NCBI GenBank assembly: GCA_017467185.1
Contig: JAFTSS010000044.1
Span: forward strand, 42,459 to 106,458
Source: Paludibacteraceae bacterium
Lineage (GTDB): Bacteria > Bacteroidota > Bacteroidia > Bacteroidales > Paludibacteraceae
Length of the DNA stretch: 64,000 nucleotides
Direction of reading: 5' to 3'
Part shown: positions 33,292-42,782 of the stretch, piece after piece
Numbering within the stretch: position 1 is the first letter of the stretch
How the letters are laid out: the number at the start of each line of letters is the position of its first letter
Made by a program: the position numbers and the translations under genes
The notes under the pieces: model-generated
The model's input: the letters and a program-made list of their open reading frames with translations, nothing else
Database searches by the model: none
Told to the model about the DNA's origin: nothing

Positions 33292-34431
33292 ATGAATTTC
33301 AAGCGTAATATTGTTGTTACTGGTGGGGCTGGCTTTATTGGCTCACACGTAGTTCGTTTGTTTGTGAATAAATATCCTGAGTATAATATTATCAATGTAG
33401 ATAAACTTACATACGCTGGCAATCTTGCTAATCTTAAAGACATAGAAGACAGACCAAATTATAAGTTTGTCCGAATGGATATTTGCGATTTTGAGGCATT
33501 CTATAAATTGATGCAAGATGAACGTGTCGATGGTATTATCCATCTTGCTGCAGAGAGTCATGTAGATAGAAGTATCAAAGACCCATTTACTTTTGCTCGT
33601 ACCAATGTTATGGGAACATTGTCGCTTCTTCAAGCAGCAAAACTTTATTGGGAGTCTCTTCCAGAACGTTACGAAGGAAAACGTTTTTATCATATTTCAA
33701 CAGACGAGGTATATGGAGCATTGGAGATGACTAATCCTGAGGGTATTGAACCTCCATTCAAAACAGTTGCTTCGTCGGAAGGTCATAAAGCGTATGGTAA
33801 GGATTTCTTTTATGAAGATACAAAGTACAATCCTCACTCGCCATATTCAGCTTCAAAAGCATCGTCCGACCACTTTGTTCGTGCTTTCCACGATACATAT
33901 GGTATGCCAACAATAGTTACTAATTGTTCAAATAACTATGGCCCATATCAATTCCCTGAGAAATTGATACCATTGTTTATCAATAATATTCGTCATCGCA
34001 AATCATTGCCAGTATATGGTAAAGGCGAGAATGTTCGCGATTGGTTGTATGTTGAGGACCACGCACGTGCCATTGACCTAATTTTCCACGAAGGTAAAAT
34101 TGCTGATACGTATAATATTGGCGGTTTCAACGAGTGGAAAAATATAGATTTGATAAAAGTTATGATAGTTACTGTCGATCGAATTTTGGGCAATCCGGAA
34201 GGGCATAGTTTAGATTTGATAACATACGTAACTGACCGTGCTGGACATGATATGCGTTATGCGATAGATAGTACAAAATTGCAGCGCGAATTAGGTTGGG
34301 AACCATCACTTCAGTTCGAAGAAGGCATCGAGCGCACAGTCCGTTGGTATCTTGATAATCAAGCATGGATGGATAATATTACTTCTGGTGAATATGAGAA
34401 GTATTATGAAGAGATGTATGAGAATAGATAA
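33292..34431 (+). CDS. rfbB: dTDP-glucose 4,6-dehydratase
   Basis: 379-residue SDR enzyme: VTGGAGFIGSHVVRLF (NAD site), DKLTYAGNL, HLAAESHVDRSI, STDEVYGAL, YSASKASSDHFVRAF (YxxxK) and NCSNNYGPYQFPEKLIP are all typical RmlB/RfbB. It converts dTDP-glucose to dTDP-4-keto-6-deoxyglucose for rhamnose or similar sugars. RmlA, C and D are not in the window. Its base composition is less AT-rich than the flanking genes (for example CATCTTGCTGCAGAG, GACCACTTTGTTCGTGC), so it may have a separate origin within the cluster. Confidence 0.96.
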   Translation: MNFKRNIVVTGGAGFIGSHVVRLFVNKYPEYNIINVDKLTYAGNLANLKDIEDRPNYKFVRMDICDFEAFYKLMQDERVDGIIHLAAESHVDRSIKDPFTFARTNVMGTLSLLQAAKLYWESLPERYEGKRFYHISTDEVYGALEMTNPEGIEPPFKTVASSEGHKAYGKDFFYEDTKYNPHSPYSASKASSDHFVRAFHDTYGMPTIVTNCSNNYGPYQFPEKLIPLFINNIRHRKSLPVYGKGENVRDWLYVEDHARAIDLIFHEGKIADTYNIGGFNEWKNIDLIKVMIVTVDRILGNPEGHSLDLITYVTDRAGHDMRYAIDSTKLQRELGWEPSLQFEEGIERTVRWYLDNQAWMDNITSGEYEKYYEEMYENR

Positions 34432-34487
34432 ATAGATCAATTTGTTTGATATATTTTTTGAGTGTATGGGCTATATCTTTTGTTAGA

Positions 34488-35954
34488 ATGGTAGGAAAAG
34501 ATTTACAAAATAAGGCTTTGAACGGGATTAAATGGAGTCTTGTGGATAATGTGGCTAATTCGGGTATTACTTTTTTAGTTGGTCTTGTTTTAGCTCGTTT
34601 GTTGTCTCCTATCGAGTTTGGAATAATAGGTATAGTAACTATATTTATCAATCTTTCAAATACAATTGTTGATGGTGGGTTTATAACAGCATTAGTTAGA
34701 AAACCTAATGTTGATGATAAAGATTTGAATACAGTTTATTATTCTAATCTTTTTGTATCAATTTTATTGTCTGTTTTTTTAAGTTTTGCATCTAAATGGT
34801 TGTCTGAATTTTTTGAATTGCCAATATTGCTAAAAATAATACCAATAATGTCTTCTCTTTTGATAATAAATGCATTATCTTTGATTCATAAAACATTATT
34901 GGTTATAAGAATTGATTTTAAAACACAAGCGTTAGTTTCTTTTATTGCATCTGTTTTGAGTGGAATTGTTGGTATAAGTTTGGCGTATTATGGATATGGC
35001 GTCTGGAGTTTAGTTGTTCAGCAAATATTGAGGCAAACATTATTGATGTTATTATTTGGAATATCTTCAAAATGGTCTCCATCTTTGCTCTTTTCTATTA
35101 GTAGATTTAAAGATTTGTTTAATTTTGGATCAAAAATTCTTTTAGCAAATTTGATTAATTCCATTTATAAGGATATATTTTTGGTTGTTATTGGAAAAAT
35201 GTACACAGCGACTGATTTAGGACAGTATAATAGGGCAGAACAGTTTAATTCTATATTTACAAATAATTTGACTTTGGTTATTCAAAAGGTTATGTTGCCT
35301 GTATTGAGTAAAATGCAAGATAATAAACTTCTCTTGCAGAATGCGTTTAAGAAGGTTTTGAATTATTCGGGTTTTGTTACTTTTATTTTAGTTTTTGCTT
35401 TGAGCGCAGTGGCTAAGCCTTTTGTTATTTTATTGGTAGGAGAGCAATGGTTGCCTGCGGTAGAATATTTACAAATTATGTGTTGTTATGGAGCTATCTA
35501 CCCATTACAAATTATCAATATTAATCTTTTGAATGTTCTTAAATGTTCAGATAAGGTTTTAAAATTGGAGGTAATAAAAAAAATATTGTTTTTGGGCGTT
35601 ATAGCTTCTGGTTTTATTTTCGAACTGAAATATATGTTATGGTTTGCTGTAATATATTATTATATTGAATTTATTTTGAATAGTTGGTATTCTGAAAAAT
35701 TAATAGGGTTTGGTACATTTAAGCAGATAAAGAGTTTATTTCCATATTGGTTTGTTTCAATCGTAATATCTTTAATTGTTTGGTCTATTTCTTTGTTAGA
35801 TATATCATACGCGGTTATGTTGTTTGTACAATGTTTAGTATTGGTTGCTCTGTATTTAATATATTATGAGTTGAAAAAAGATTCTGTCTATTTAGAATTG
35901 AAGATGTTGTTTCTAAATCAATTAAAAGAAGTTTTTAATGGGACAAAAAACTAA
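34488..35954 (+). CDS. Wzx/WzxC-type polysaccharide flippase (2)
   Basis: 488 residues from ATG 34488; the upstream in-frame TTG at 34446 is less likely. Opens with LQNKALNGIKWSLVDNVANS and LVGLVLARLLSPIEFGIIG, the classic start of lipopolysaccharide O-unit flippases of the WzxC type, followed by about 12 membrane helices. Very AT-rich. Having two flippases in one cluster suggests two glycan repeat units or a composite locus assembled by recombination. It overlaps the next gene by 17 bp. Confidence 0.88.
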   Translation: MVGKDLQNKALNGIKWSLVDNVANSGITFLVGLVLARLLSPIEFGIIGIVTIFINLSNTIVDGGFITALVRKPNVDDKDLNTVYYSNLFVSILLSVFLSFASKWLSEFFELPILLKIIPIMSSLLIINALSLIHKTLLVIRIDFKTQALVSFIASVLSGIVGISLAYYGYGVWSLVVQQILRQTLLMLLFGISSKWSPSLLFSISRFKDLFNFGSKILLANLINSIYKDIFLVVIGKMYTATDLGQYNRAEQFNSIFTNNLTLVIQKVMLPVLSKMQDNKLLLQNAFKKVLNYSGFVTFILVFALSAVAKPFVILLVGEQWLPAVEYLQIMCCYGAIYPLQIININLLNVLKCSDKVLKLEVIKKILFLGVIASGFIFELKYMLWFAVIYYYIEFILNSWYSEKLIGFGTFKQIKSLFPYWFVSIVISLIVWSISLLDISYAVMLFVQCLVLVALYLIYYELKKDSVYLELKMLFLNQLKEVFNGTKN

Positions 35955-37386
35955 TATATTAGTATATTTTTTGATAACGATATTTTCTTTTGTATTGTAT
36001 TGTCATTTTTTAGTTACAGGTGATATTGTATCTGAATATATGATGACAGGTCTTATTTTATGGGTTTTTGTAAGTAATCTATTTTCGCTTCTTGTATATC
36101 GAATTCCGTTATTTCATCCGTATGTTTTCTTTTTGTTAACGTTTTTTCTTTATAATGTTGGAGGTTTCTTTATAGCATTGTGTTTTGGAGAAAGTTTTTT
36201 TAATTATAGTTTTGGTCTTTCTTCAGGAGGAGGTTTTTCTCCGTATGAAAAAGGGGAAACTATGTTTTCTGTCTTGTTTTTTTTAATATTTATTCATTGG
36301 GGGGTAGTACTATTTTGTAAAGTAAAAAAACAAAATGAATTTCAATTTTTAGAAGAAAATTATGAGCAAGATATTTATTCTACTACAAATAGAAAAATAG
36401 GATTGTTGTTGTTCTATATTTCTTTATTACCGGCTTATTATTATTATTATGTGTATATTAGAGAGGCGTTTATGATGGGAGGATATAGTAATTATGCTCT
36501 TGCTGTAGATAGTAGAGTTGGTACAGAAAATATGAATTTTTTAGTTCGTATTTCTGATGATATAAATGCTTTTGGCTTTGTACTGTTTTTATCATCAATA
36601 CCCCAAAAAAAGCAATTTATAATACCATGTGTATTATATTTTATACCATTTTTATTAGTTTCAACTTTTACTGGTAGTAGAGTATATGTTATAACACAAG
36701 GAATGATGTTATTATCATATTTTGTATTAGTCTATAAGGTATCTTATAAAAAAATATCGTATGTGTTATTAATTTTTGTTTTATATGCTGTGTTTGTTGG
36801 ACTTTTTCGAAATGTAGAGGATTATGATTTGTCGAAAACAAGAGATAAAATTGGAGAAGTAGAGACTGATGATAGTGTGTTGAGGAATTTTTTTGTTGCA
36901 CAAGGGCTTTCTGCTCAGACTATCTCATTTACAGTTTCTTTGCATGAAGAAGGAAAATTAGAATATTCACCTTTGTTTATGATTATGCCACTAATTTCGA
37001 AAGGAGGGTATGATGAAACAAAAACACCTAATGAGTATTATTATTTGCCAGATAGAATATCATACTATTATAATGAAAACTTTTCTTTAGGAGGAGGTTT
37101 AGGTGGGTCTATTGTTGCTGATTTTTATTCGGTAGGGGGTATTTTAGGAGTTATAATTTTTTCGGTGTTTTTAGGATTTATTTTTATGTGGAGTATAGGA
37201 GTGTTTATCTCTCAGCATAATTCTATGTGGAAAGCTATATTGATATTGTTGTTGCCGAGTATTTATTATTTACCACGAGCGTATTTTGTTTATCCAATTG
37301 TTAATTCTGCATTTTCTTTATTGTTGTTGTTTGTGTATTATTTTTTTATTTTTAAATTTATTCCTAGAAAACAAATTGATATATAA
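35938..37386 (+). CDS. O-antigen/capsule polymerase, Wzy-like
   Basis: 482 residues, almost entirely hydrophobic with about 11-12 membrane segments and a central polar loop (residues about 285-385, with ETDDSVLRNFFVAQGLSAQT and GGGLGGSIVADFYSVGG). The topology and position between flippase and transferases fit an oligosaccharide repeat unit polymerase. Sequence families of Wzy are very diverse, so this call depends on topology and context. Codons are strongly AT-biased. Confidence 0.75.
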   Translation: MGQKTNILVYFLITIFSFVLYCHFLVTGDIVSEYMMTGLILWVFVSNLFSLLVYRIPLFHPYVFFLLTFFLYNVGGFFIALCFGESFFNYSFGLSSGGGFSPYEKGETMFSVLFFLIFIHWGVVLFCKVKKQNEFQFLEENYEQDIYSTTNRKIGLLLFYISLLPAYYYYYVYIREAFMMGGYSNYALAVDSRVGTENMNFLVRISDDINAFGFVLFLSSIPQKKQFIIPCVLYFIPFLLVSTFTGSRVYVITQGMMLLSYFVLVYKVSYKKISYVLLIFVLYAVFVGLFRNVEDYDLSKTRDKIGEVETDDSVLRNFFVAQGLSAQTISFTVSLHEEGKLEYSPLFMIMPLISKGGYDETKTPNEYYYLPDRISYYYNENFSLGGGLGGSIVADFYSVGGILGVIIFSVFLGFIFMWSIGVFISQHNSMWKAILILLLPSIYYLPRAYFVYPIVNSAFSLLLLFVYYFFIFKFIPRKQIDI

Positions 37387-37389
37387 TTA

Positions 37390-37938
37390 ATGAAAATAAG
37401 AGGACGAAATTTTAAATTTAAGCAAATTATTTGTTTGTTTCTATATTATTCATTTGCTCGATATTTACCTAAAAGCGTTTCTTTTTGGGGAATAGGAAAG
37501 CAAGTAAGATATTTTTGTGTAAAAAATATCTTTTTAAAGTGTGGTAAAAATGTTAATGTTGAAAGAGGAGCTTTGTTTGGTTCTGGATTAGATATTATCA
37601 TAGGTGATAATTCTTCAATTGGTATAAATGCTGTTGTGCCAAGTAATATAATTATAGGGGATAACGTTATGATGGGGCCTAATTGTTATGTTTTAGAGAA
37701 AAATCATGCCTTTAGTCGAATAGATATTCCTATGATTGAGCAAGATTATGAAGAAAAAAAACAAACAATTATTGGTGATGACGTTTGGATTGGACGGCAG
37801 GTTTTAATGACACCAGGACGTATTATTAAAAAAGGGACTATTATCGCAGCTGGAACTATTTTGTGTAAAAATTTTGATGAATATAGTGTCGTTGGAGGAA
37901 ATCCTTCTAAATTAATAAGAAATAGGAAAAATGGTTGA
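37390..37938 (+). CDS. Hexapeptide-repeat O-acetyltransferase
   Basis: 182 residues. The C-terminal 120 residues form a left-handed beta-helix of hexapeptide repeats (SSIGINAVVPSNIIIGDN, IIGDDVWIGRQV, IIAAGTILCKNF, SVVGGNPSKLI), as in the maltose/NodL O-acetyltransferase group. It would acetylate a sugar hydroxyl in the polysaccharide using acetyl-CoA. It overlaps the next gene by 8 bp. Confidence 0.85.
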   Translation: MKIRGRNFKFKQIICLFLYYSFARYLPKSVSFWGIGKQVRYFCVKNIFLKCGKNVNVERGALFGSGLDIIIGDNSSIGINAVVPSNIIIGDNVMMGPNCYVLEKNHAFSRIDIPMIEQDYEEKKQTIIGDDVWIGRQVLMTPGRIIKKGTIIAAGTILCKNFDEYSVVGGNPSKLIRNRKNG

Positions 37939-38863
37939 TTTTTTTAATGATTGGTATTCATCTGTTGTTTTTAAAAATAAATTTTTAAGAGCAATTAAAT
38001 TTTATTCTTTTTATAGATTTTTTATTAGGGTATCTGCGAATCTTGTTTTACCACTTTATTTTTTGTTAACAAGACGTAATAAAAAATATGTTTTAAAAGA
38101 ATCTATTAAAAAGAATGGTCGTTATATTGTATCTTTTACCTCTTTTCCTGCTAGGATAAATAATGTTTGGTTAGTTGTTGAATCAATCTTACGACAAACA
38201 CAAAAACCAGATATGATTATTTTATGGTTGTCGAAAAAACAGTTTTCGAGTTTAGATGTTTTGCCTAAGTCATTATTAAATTTGCAAAAGCGTGGTTTGA
38301 CGATAAAGTTAAAAGATGAAGATTTTCGCTCCCATAAGAAATATTATTATTTTCTTAAAGAGTATTCTGAAGATTATTTAATTACAATTGATGATGATAT
38401 TTTTTATCGATCTGATATGTTAAAAACTTTATTTGATTACTCAATAAAATATCCTAATAGGGTAATATCTAATTATTCACATATTCTTTGTTATGAAGAT
38501 AAAAAATTGCTGTCGTATGAGCAAGTGGATAGAAATATTAAATGTGAATGTGTTGATAATGCTAATTTGTTTTTTGGTAGCGGTGGTGGAACATTATTTC
38601 CCCCGTATTGCTTTTTTTCAGATATTTTAAATATAGATTTAGCAATGAAATTATGCCCTATTGCAGATGATGTTTGGTTGAATGCTATGGTCCGTTTGAA
38701 TAAAAGAAAGGTAGTAAAAACAAATTATTTTTCCGTAATATTACCTATTTTAAAAATTGGAGATATAAAATTATATGAATCCAATCAAAATGGAGGAAAT
38801 GATTCTCAAATATTAGCTGTTAATGATTATTATTATAAGTTTTTGGGTAGATTTATTTTTTGA
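37931..38863 (+). CDS. Glycosyltransferase-like protein (GT-A, DDD motif)
   Basis: 310 residues. After a hydrophobic N-terminal region it reads YIVSFTSFPARI, RQTQKPDMIILWLSKKQF and YLITIDDDIFY, then FFGSGGGTLFPPYCF and IADDVWLNAM. This arrangement is seen in polysaccharide-cluster proteins annotated as glycosyl transferases related to GT2. The DDD triplet would bind the metal and nucleotide-sugar. Donor and acceptor are unknown. Confidence 0.75.
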   Translation: MVDFFNDWYSSVVFKNKFLRAIKFYSFYRFFIRVSANLVLPLYFLLTRRNKKYVLKESIKKNGRYIVSFTSFPARINNVWLVVESILRQTQKPDMIILWLSKKQFSSLDVLPKSLLNLQKRGLTIKLKDEDFRSHKKYYYFLKEYSEDYLITIDDDIFYRSDMLKTLFDYSIKYPNRVISNYSHILCYEDKKLLSYEQVDRNIKCECVDNANLFFGSGGGTLFPPYCFFSDILNIDLAMKLCPIADDVWLNAMVRLNKRKVVKTNYFSVILPILKIGDIKLYESNQNGGNDSQILAVNDYYYKFLGRFIF

Positions 38864-38865
38864 CA

Positions 38866-39966
38866 ATGAAGGTATTGCATTTGATAGCAGATTATTTATA
38901 TTCTCCATTTTATAAAAATTTTATTTATAATTTGAATAATTTAGATGTTGATACAAGTATTTATGTATCAACTCGTAGGGATGTACAAAATACAGAGGAT
39001 TATGATGGTTCTGTTTTTGTTACACAAAAAAAGTTTAATTGGTTTGATAAATTATTATATTTTCCAAAACAGCAATATATTTATAAAGAAGTTGTAGAAA
39101 ATAATCTTATAACAGATGTTAATTTGGTTCATGCTCATACGTTATTTTCTAATGGTTTTTTAGCATATAAACTTTATAAATCTTATGGCATACCATATAT
39201 AGTCGCAATAAGAAATACGGATGTAAATGATTTTTTTAAGTATATGTTTCATTTAAGAGGGTTAGGGCAGCAGATAATGCTTAATGCTAAAAATGTAATT
39301 TTTTTGTCTCCTTCTTATATGAGTAATGTTTGTAATAAATATATTGATTCTAAATATAGAGATATTATATTAAGAAAAAGTATAGTTATTCCGAATGGAA
39401 TTGATTCTGTTTTTTTTGAGAAAAGAAGTAAGCAAAAATTTAAGAAATTAAATAAAAGAGTTAAATTATTATTTGTAGGTAATATAAATAAAAATAAAAA
39501 TATTTTATCAGTTTTATTAGCTTCAGACAAACTGATTGAAGAGGGTTTTTCGGTTGAGGTTTATGTTGTTGGTAAGTTAGTCTCGAAGAAAATAGGTATA
39601 GAATTAAAAAAACGAGATTTTGTTAGATTATATTTTTATATGCAACATGAAGGTATTATAGATTTGATGCATGAAACAGATATATTGATAGTTCCTTCTT
39701 TCAAAGAAACTTTTGGACTTGTTTATGCTGAAGCAATGAGTCAGGGTATGCCTGTTATTTATACGAAGGGGCAGGGTTTTGATGGACAATTTGAAGATAA
39801 ATATGTAGGATGTTCTGTGGTTGCTGATGATATAGATGATATATGTAATAGTATAAAGTATATTATGAATAATTACAATGAAATATCTGAGAATTGTTAT
39901 AATTCAGTAGGTAAGTTTAGTTGGAGTCTAATTGCAAAAAAATATTTAGAATTATATAAAATTTAA
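38866..39966 (+). CDS. Glycosyltransferase family 4 (GT-B)
   Basis: 366 residues from ATG 38866. The N-terminal half begins MKVLHLIADYLYSPFYKNF with VHAHTLFSNGFLAY; the C-terminal half has KLLFVGNINKNKN, IDLMHETDILIVPSFKETFG and VYAEAMSQGMPVIYTKGQG, the GT4 E(x7)E region. It is a retaining cytoplasmic transferase that adds a sugar to the lipid-linked unit. Very AT-rich, like its neighbours. Confidence 0.88.
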   Translation: MKVLHLIADYLYSPFYKNFIYNLNNLDVDTSIYVSTRRDVQNTEDYDGSVFVTQKKFNWFDKLLYFPKQQYIYKEVVENNLITDVNLVHAHTLFSNGFLAYKLYKSYGIPYIVAIRNTDVNDFFKYMFHLRGLGQQIMLNAKNVIFLSPSYMSNVCNKYIDSKYRDIILRKSIVIPNGIDSVFFEKRSKQKFKKLNKRVKLLFVGNINKNKNILSVLLASDKLIEEGFSVEVYVVGKLVSKKIGIELKKRDFVRLYFYMQHEGIIDLMHETDILIVPSFKETFGLVYAEAMSQGMPVIYTKGQGFDGQFEDKYVGCSVVADDIDDICNSIKYIMNNYNEISENCYNSVGKFSWSLIAKKYLELYKI

Positions 39967-39968
39967 TT

Positions 39969-40985
39969 ATGGATTTAGTTTCTATTATATGTCCAATATA
40001 TAATGAGGAAAAATATATTAAGGGTTGTATTGATTCTATTCTTCAGCAAGATTATCCAAAGGATAAAATGGAGGTTTTGTTTGTTGATGGCATGAGTTCA
40101 GATAAAACAAGAGAGATAGTAGGTCAATATATAGTACGATATTCTTTTTTGAAATTATTGGATAATCCTCTAAAAATAGTTCCTTGTGCGTTGAATAAAG
40201 GAATAGAGAATTCAAAAGGTAATATTATTATTCGTATAGATGCACATTGTTTCTATCCTATCAATTATATATCAAAATTAGTTTTTTTCTTGAATAAATT
40301 GGGTGCAGATAATGTTGGAGCTGTTTTGAATACTTTACCAGCAAATGATTCTATCATTTGTTGTTCAATAGCAAAAGCTATTAGCCATCCTTTTGGTGTT
40401 GGTGATTCGTCTTTTAGAATCGGAGTTGATAAAATTATGCAAGTAGATACGGTTCCTTTTGGTTGTTATAAGAAAGATGTTTTTGATAGAATAGGAGTGT
40501 TTGATGAAGAATTGATTAGAAATCAAGACGATGAATTTAATGCAAGATTGGTTAATTCTGGTGGTAAAATTTATTTAATTCCCGAATTGATAATTGATTA
40601 TATTGCTAGAGATAGTGTTTTGAAATTAAAAAAAATGTATTATCAGTATGGATTATTTAAACCATTAGTAAATAAAAAATTAGGTAAACCTGCAACTATA
40701 CGTCAATTTTTTCCATTATTATTTGTTATTGGATTATTTTGTGGTTTTATTTTATCTTTTTATTCGTCTTTTTTTATGATTATTTATTTGTTGGTATTAT
40801 TGTTTTATTTGGGGATAGGATTGTTTGTTGGAGTAAATTTAGCACTTAAAGAGAGACGATTGGGTTATGTTTTTTTGATGCCATATTTGTTTTTCATTAT
40901 TCATTGTAGTTATGGAATTGGGTATATGAAAGGTTTATATAAAGTTTTATTAAAAAAAGATTTTATTGTAAATGTAAATAGATAA
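39969..40985 (+). CDS. Family 2 glycosyltransferase with C-terminal membrane helices (ExoA-like)
   Basis: 338 residues. GT-A start SIICPIYNEEKYIKGCIDSILQ, FVDGMSSDKT, IIIRIDAHCFYP (DxH metal motif) and RNQDDEFNARLVNSGGKI. The last 90 residues contain two to three membrane helices. This architecture matches ExoA-like succinoglycan beta-glucosyltransferases. It lies 2 bp after the GT4 gene. Confidence 0.88.
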   Translation: MDLVSIICPIYNEEKYIKGCIDSILQQDYPKDKMEVLFVDGMSSDKTREIVGQYIVRYSFLKLLDNPLKIVPCALNKGIENSKGNIIIRIDAHCFYPINYISKLVFFLNKLGADNVGAVLNTLPANDSIICCSIAKAISHPFGVGDSSFRIGVDKIMQVDTVPFGCYKKDVFDRIGVFDEELIRNQDDEFNARLVNSGGKIYLIPELIIDYIARDSVLKLKKMYYQYGLFKPLVNKKLGKPATIRQFFPLLFVIGLFCGFILSFYSSFFMIIYLLVLLFYLGIGLFVGVNLALKERRLGYVFLMPYLFFIIHCSYGIGYMKGLYKVLLKKDFIVNVNR

Positions 40986-40989
40986 TAAT

Positions 40990-42186
40990 ATGAAAGTACC
41001 ATTTTCACCCCCAGATATAACAGAACAAGAGATTGAGGAAGTTGCAAAAGCTTTGCATTCTGGTTGGATTACAACAGGTCCTCGAACAAAAGAATTTGAA
41101 AGAAGAATTGCTGAATATTGTCATACATCTAGATCCGTTTGTTTAAATTCGGCAACAGCTTGTATGGAACTTGTATTAAGGTTATTTGGTATTGGGCCTG
41201 GAGATGAAGTTATAGTTCCAGCTTATACTTATACAGCTACAGCAAGTGTTACGCAACATGTTGGTGCAAAGTTAGTATTTGTGGATTGTGCAAAAGATTC
41301 GTTCGAAATAGATTATGAGCAATTAATAAATTTAATTACTCCAAATACAAAAGCTATAATATCAGTTGATTTAGGTGGTGTTATTGCTGATTATGGAAAA
41401 ATTTTTTCTACGATAGAATTAAAAAAAGATATTTTTCAGGGGCGTAATAATCTGCAATGTGCATTAGGACGTATTTTAGTTATTGCAGATGCAGCTCATG
41501 CTTTTGGAGCTTCTTATTTAGGAAAAATGTGTGGAGAGATTGCAGACTTTACGAGTTTTTCTTTTCATGCGGTAAAAAATTTAACAACTGCGGAAGGTGG
41601 AGCTTTGACTTGGCGTGATATTGAGGGTATTGATAATGAGTGGATATATAAACAATTTCAGTTGTTGTCTCTGCATGGTCAAAGTAAGGATGCTTTTGCC
41701 AAAACACAGTTAGGTGCATGGGAATATGATATTGTATATCCAGCATATAAATGTAATATGACAGATATTACGGCTGCGATAGGTTTAATACAATTAGATC
41801 GTTATTCTGCAATATTAAATCGTAGAAAGGAAATAATAGACCGTTATAATGTAGCTTTTTCTGGTTTAAATATTCAAGTTTTGAAGCATTATACAGCAAA
41901 CTCTATATCTAGTGGGCATTTGTATTTGGTTCGTTTATTAGGAAAAGATGAAAATTATAGAAATGATTTGATAATTAAAATGGCAGAAAGAGGTATAGCT
42001 ACAAATGTACATTATAAGCCATTACCAATGATGTCTGCATATAAGATGTTGGGGTTTGATATAAATAATTATCCTAATGCATTTGCTCAATATAGAAATG
42101 AAATCACATTACCTTTGCATACTTGTTTAACAGATGAGCAAGTTGATTATATTATTAATAATTTTTTGGAATTAATTTTGGAATAA
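40990..42186 (+). CDS. DegT/DnrJ/EryC1/StrS-type sugar aminotransferase
   Basis: 398-residue PLP enzyme: start VPFSPPDITEQEIEEVAKAL, VCLNSATACMELVLRLFGIG, VIVPAYTYTATASV, the PLP Asp in ADAAHAFGASYLGK and the Schiff-base Lys in FHAVKNLTTAEGG. It transaminates a nucleotide keto-sugar; the product of the dehydratase at 29961 is the obvious substrate, giving a UDP-4-amino-6-deoxy sugar as in the Pgl/Wec routes. Its stop overlaps the next start. Confidence 0.92.
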   Translation: MKVPFSPPDITEQEIEEVAKALHSGWITTGPRTKEFERRIAEYCHTSRSVCLNSATACMELVLRLFGIGPGDEVIVPAYTYTATASVTQHVGAKLVFVDCAKDSFEIDYEQLINLITPNTKAIISVDLGGVIADYGKIFSTIELKKDIFQGRNNLQCALGRILVIADAAHAFGASYLGKMCGEIADFTSFSFHAVKNLTTAEGGALTWRDIEGIDNEWIYKQFQLLSLHGQSKDAFAKTQLGAWEYDIVYPAYKCNMTDITAAIGLIQLDRYSAILNRRKEIIDRYNVAFSGLNIQVLKHYTANSISSGHLYLVRLLGKDENYRNDLIIKMAERGIATNVHYKPLPMMSAYKMLGFDINNYPNAFAQYRNEITLPLHTCLTDEQVDYIINNFLELILE

Positions 42187-42773
42187 TGCAACGTTTTTTT
42201 GATGTAATCATAAGTTTTATAGGTTTGATTATTTTATTACCTATTTTCTTTTTTATTGCAATTTGGATTAAATGTGATTCGAAAGGACCTATATTTTATA
42301 AGCAAATGCGAGTTGGTAAAAATGGAGTTGATTTTTATTTATATAAGTTCCGGTCAATGAGAGTCGGTGCAGATAAAAAAGGTTTGATAACTGTTGGTGG
42401 TAGGGATCCTCGAATTACATATTCAGGATATTTTATTCGTAAATATAAAATTGATGAGTTGCCTCAATTATTAAATGTATTAAAGGGGGATATGAGTATT
42501 GTTGGACCTCGTCCAGAAGTACGAAAATATGTCGATTTATATACGGATGAACAACGTTTGGTTTTGTCAATTAAACCAGGTATTACAGATTATGCTTCTA
42601 TTGAGTATATTGATGAAAATGAAATTTTGGGAAAATCATCAGACCCAGAAAAAACTTATATTGAGGATATTATGCCTGAAAAGATAAAGTATAATATGAA
42701 ATATATAAATAATAAAACTTTATTTGAATATTTTAAAATTATATTTTTGACAGGGTTGAAAATTTTTAGATAA
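42186..42773 (+). CDS. Initiating sugar-phosphate transferase (PglC/WcaJ-type, small)
   Basis: 195 residues: one N-terminal membrane (re-entrant) segment (FFDVIISFIGLIILLPIF) and the bacterial sugar transferase domain: GPIFYKQMRVGKNG, YKFRSMRVGAD, KIDELPQLLNVLKGDMSIVG, PRPEVRKYV and KPGITDYASI. The short form without the four extra helices is the PglC-like monotopic phosphoglycosyltransferase, which starts the repeat unit by moving a sugar-1-phosphate to undecaprenyl phosphate. Confidence 0.93.
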   Translation: MQRFFDVIISFIGLIILLPIFFFIAIWIKCDSKGPIFYKQMRVGKNGVDFYLYKFRSMRVGADKKGLITVGGRDPRITYSGYFIRKYKIDELPQLLNVLKGDMSIVGPRPEVRKYVDLYTDEQRLVLSIKPGITDYASIEYIDENEILGKSSDPEKTYIEDIMPEKIKYNMKYINNKTLFEYFKIIFLTGLKIFR

Positions 42774-42782
42774 AAATAATAT

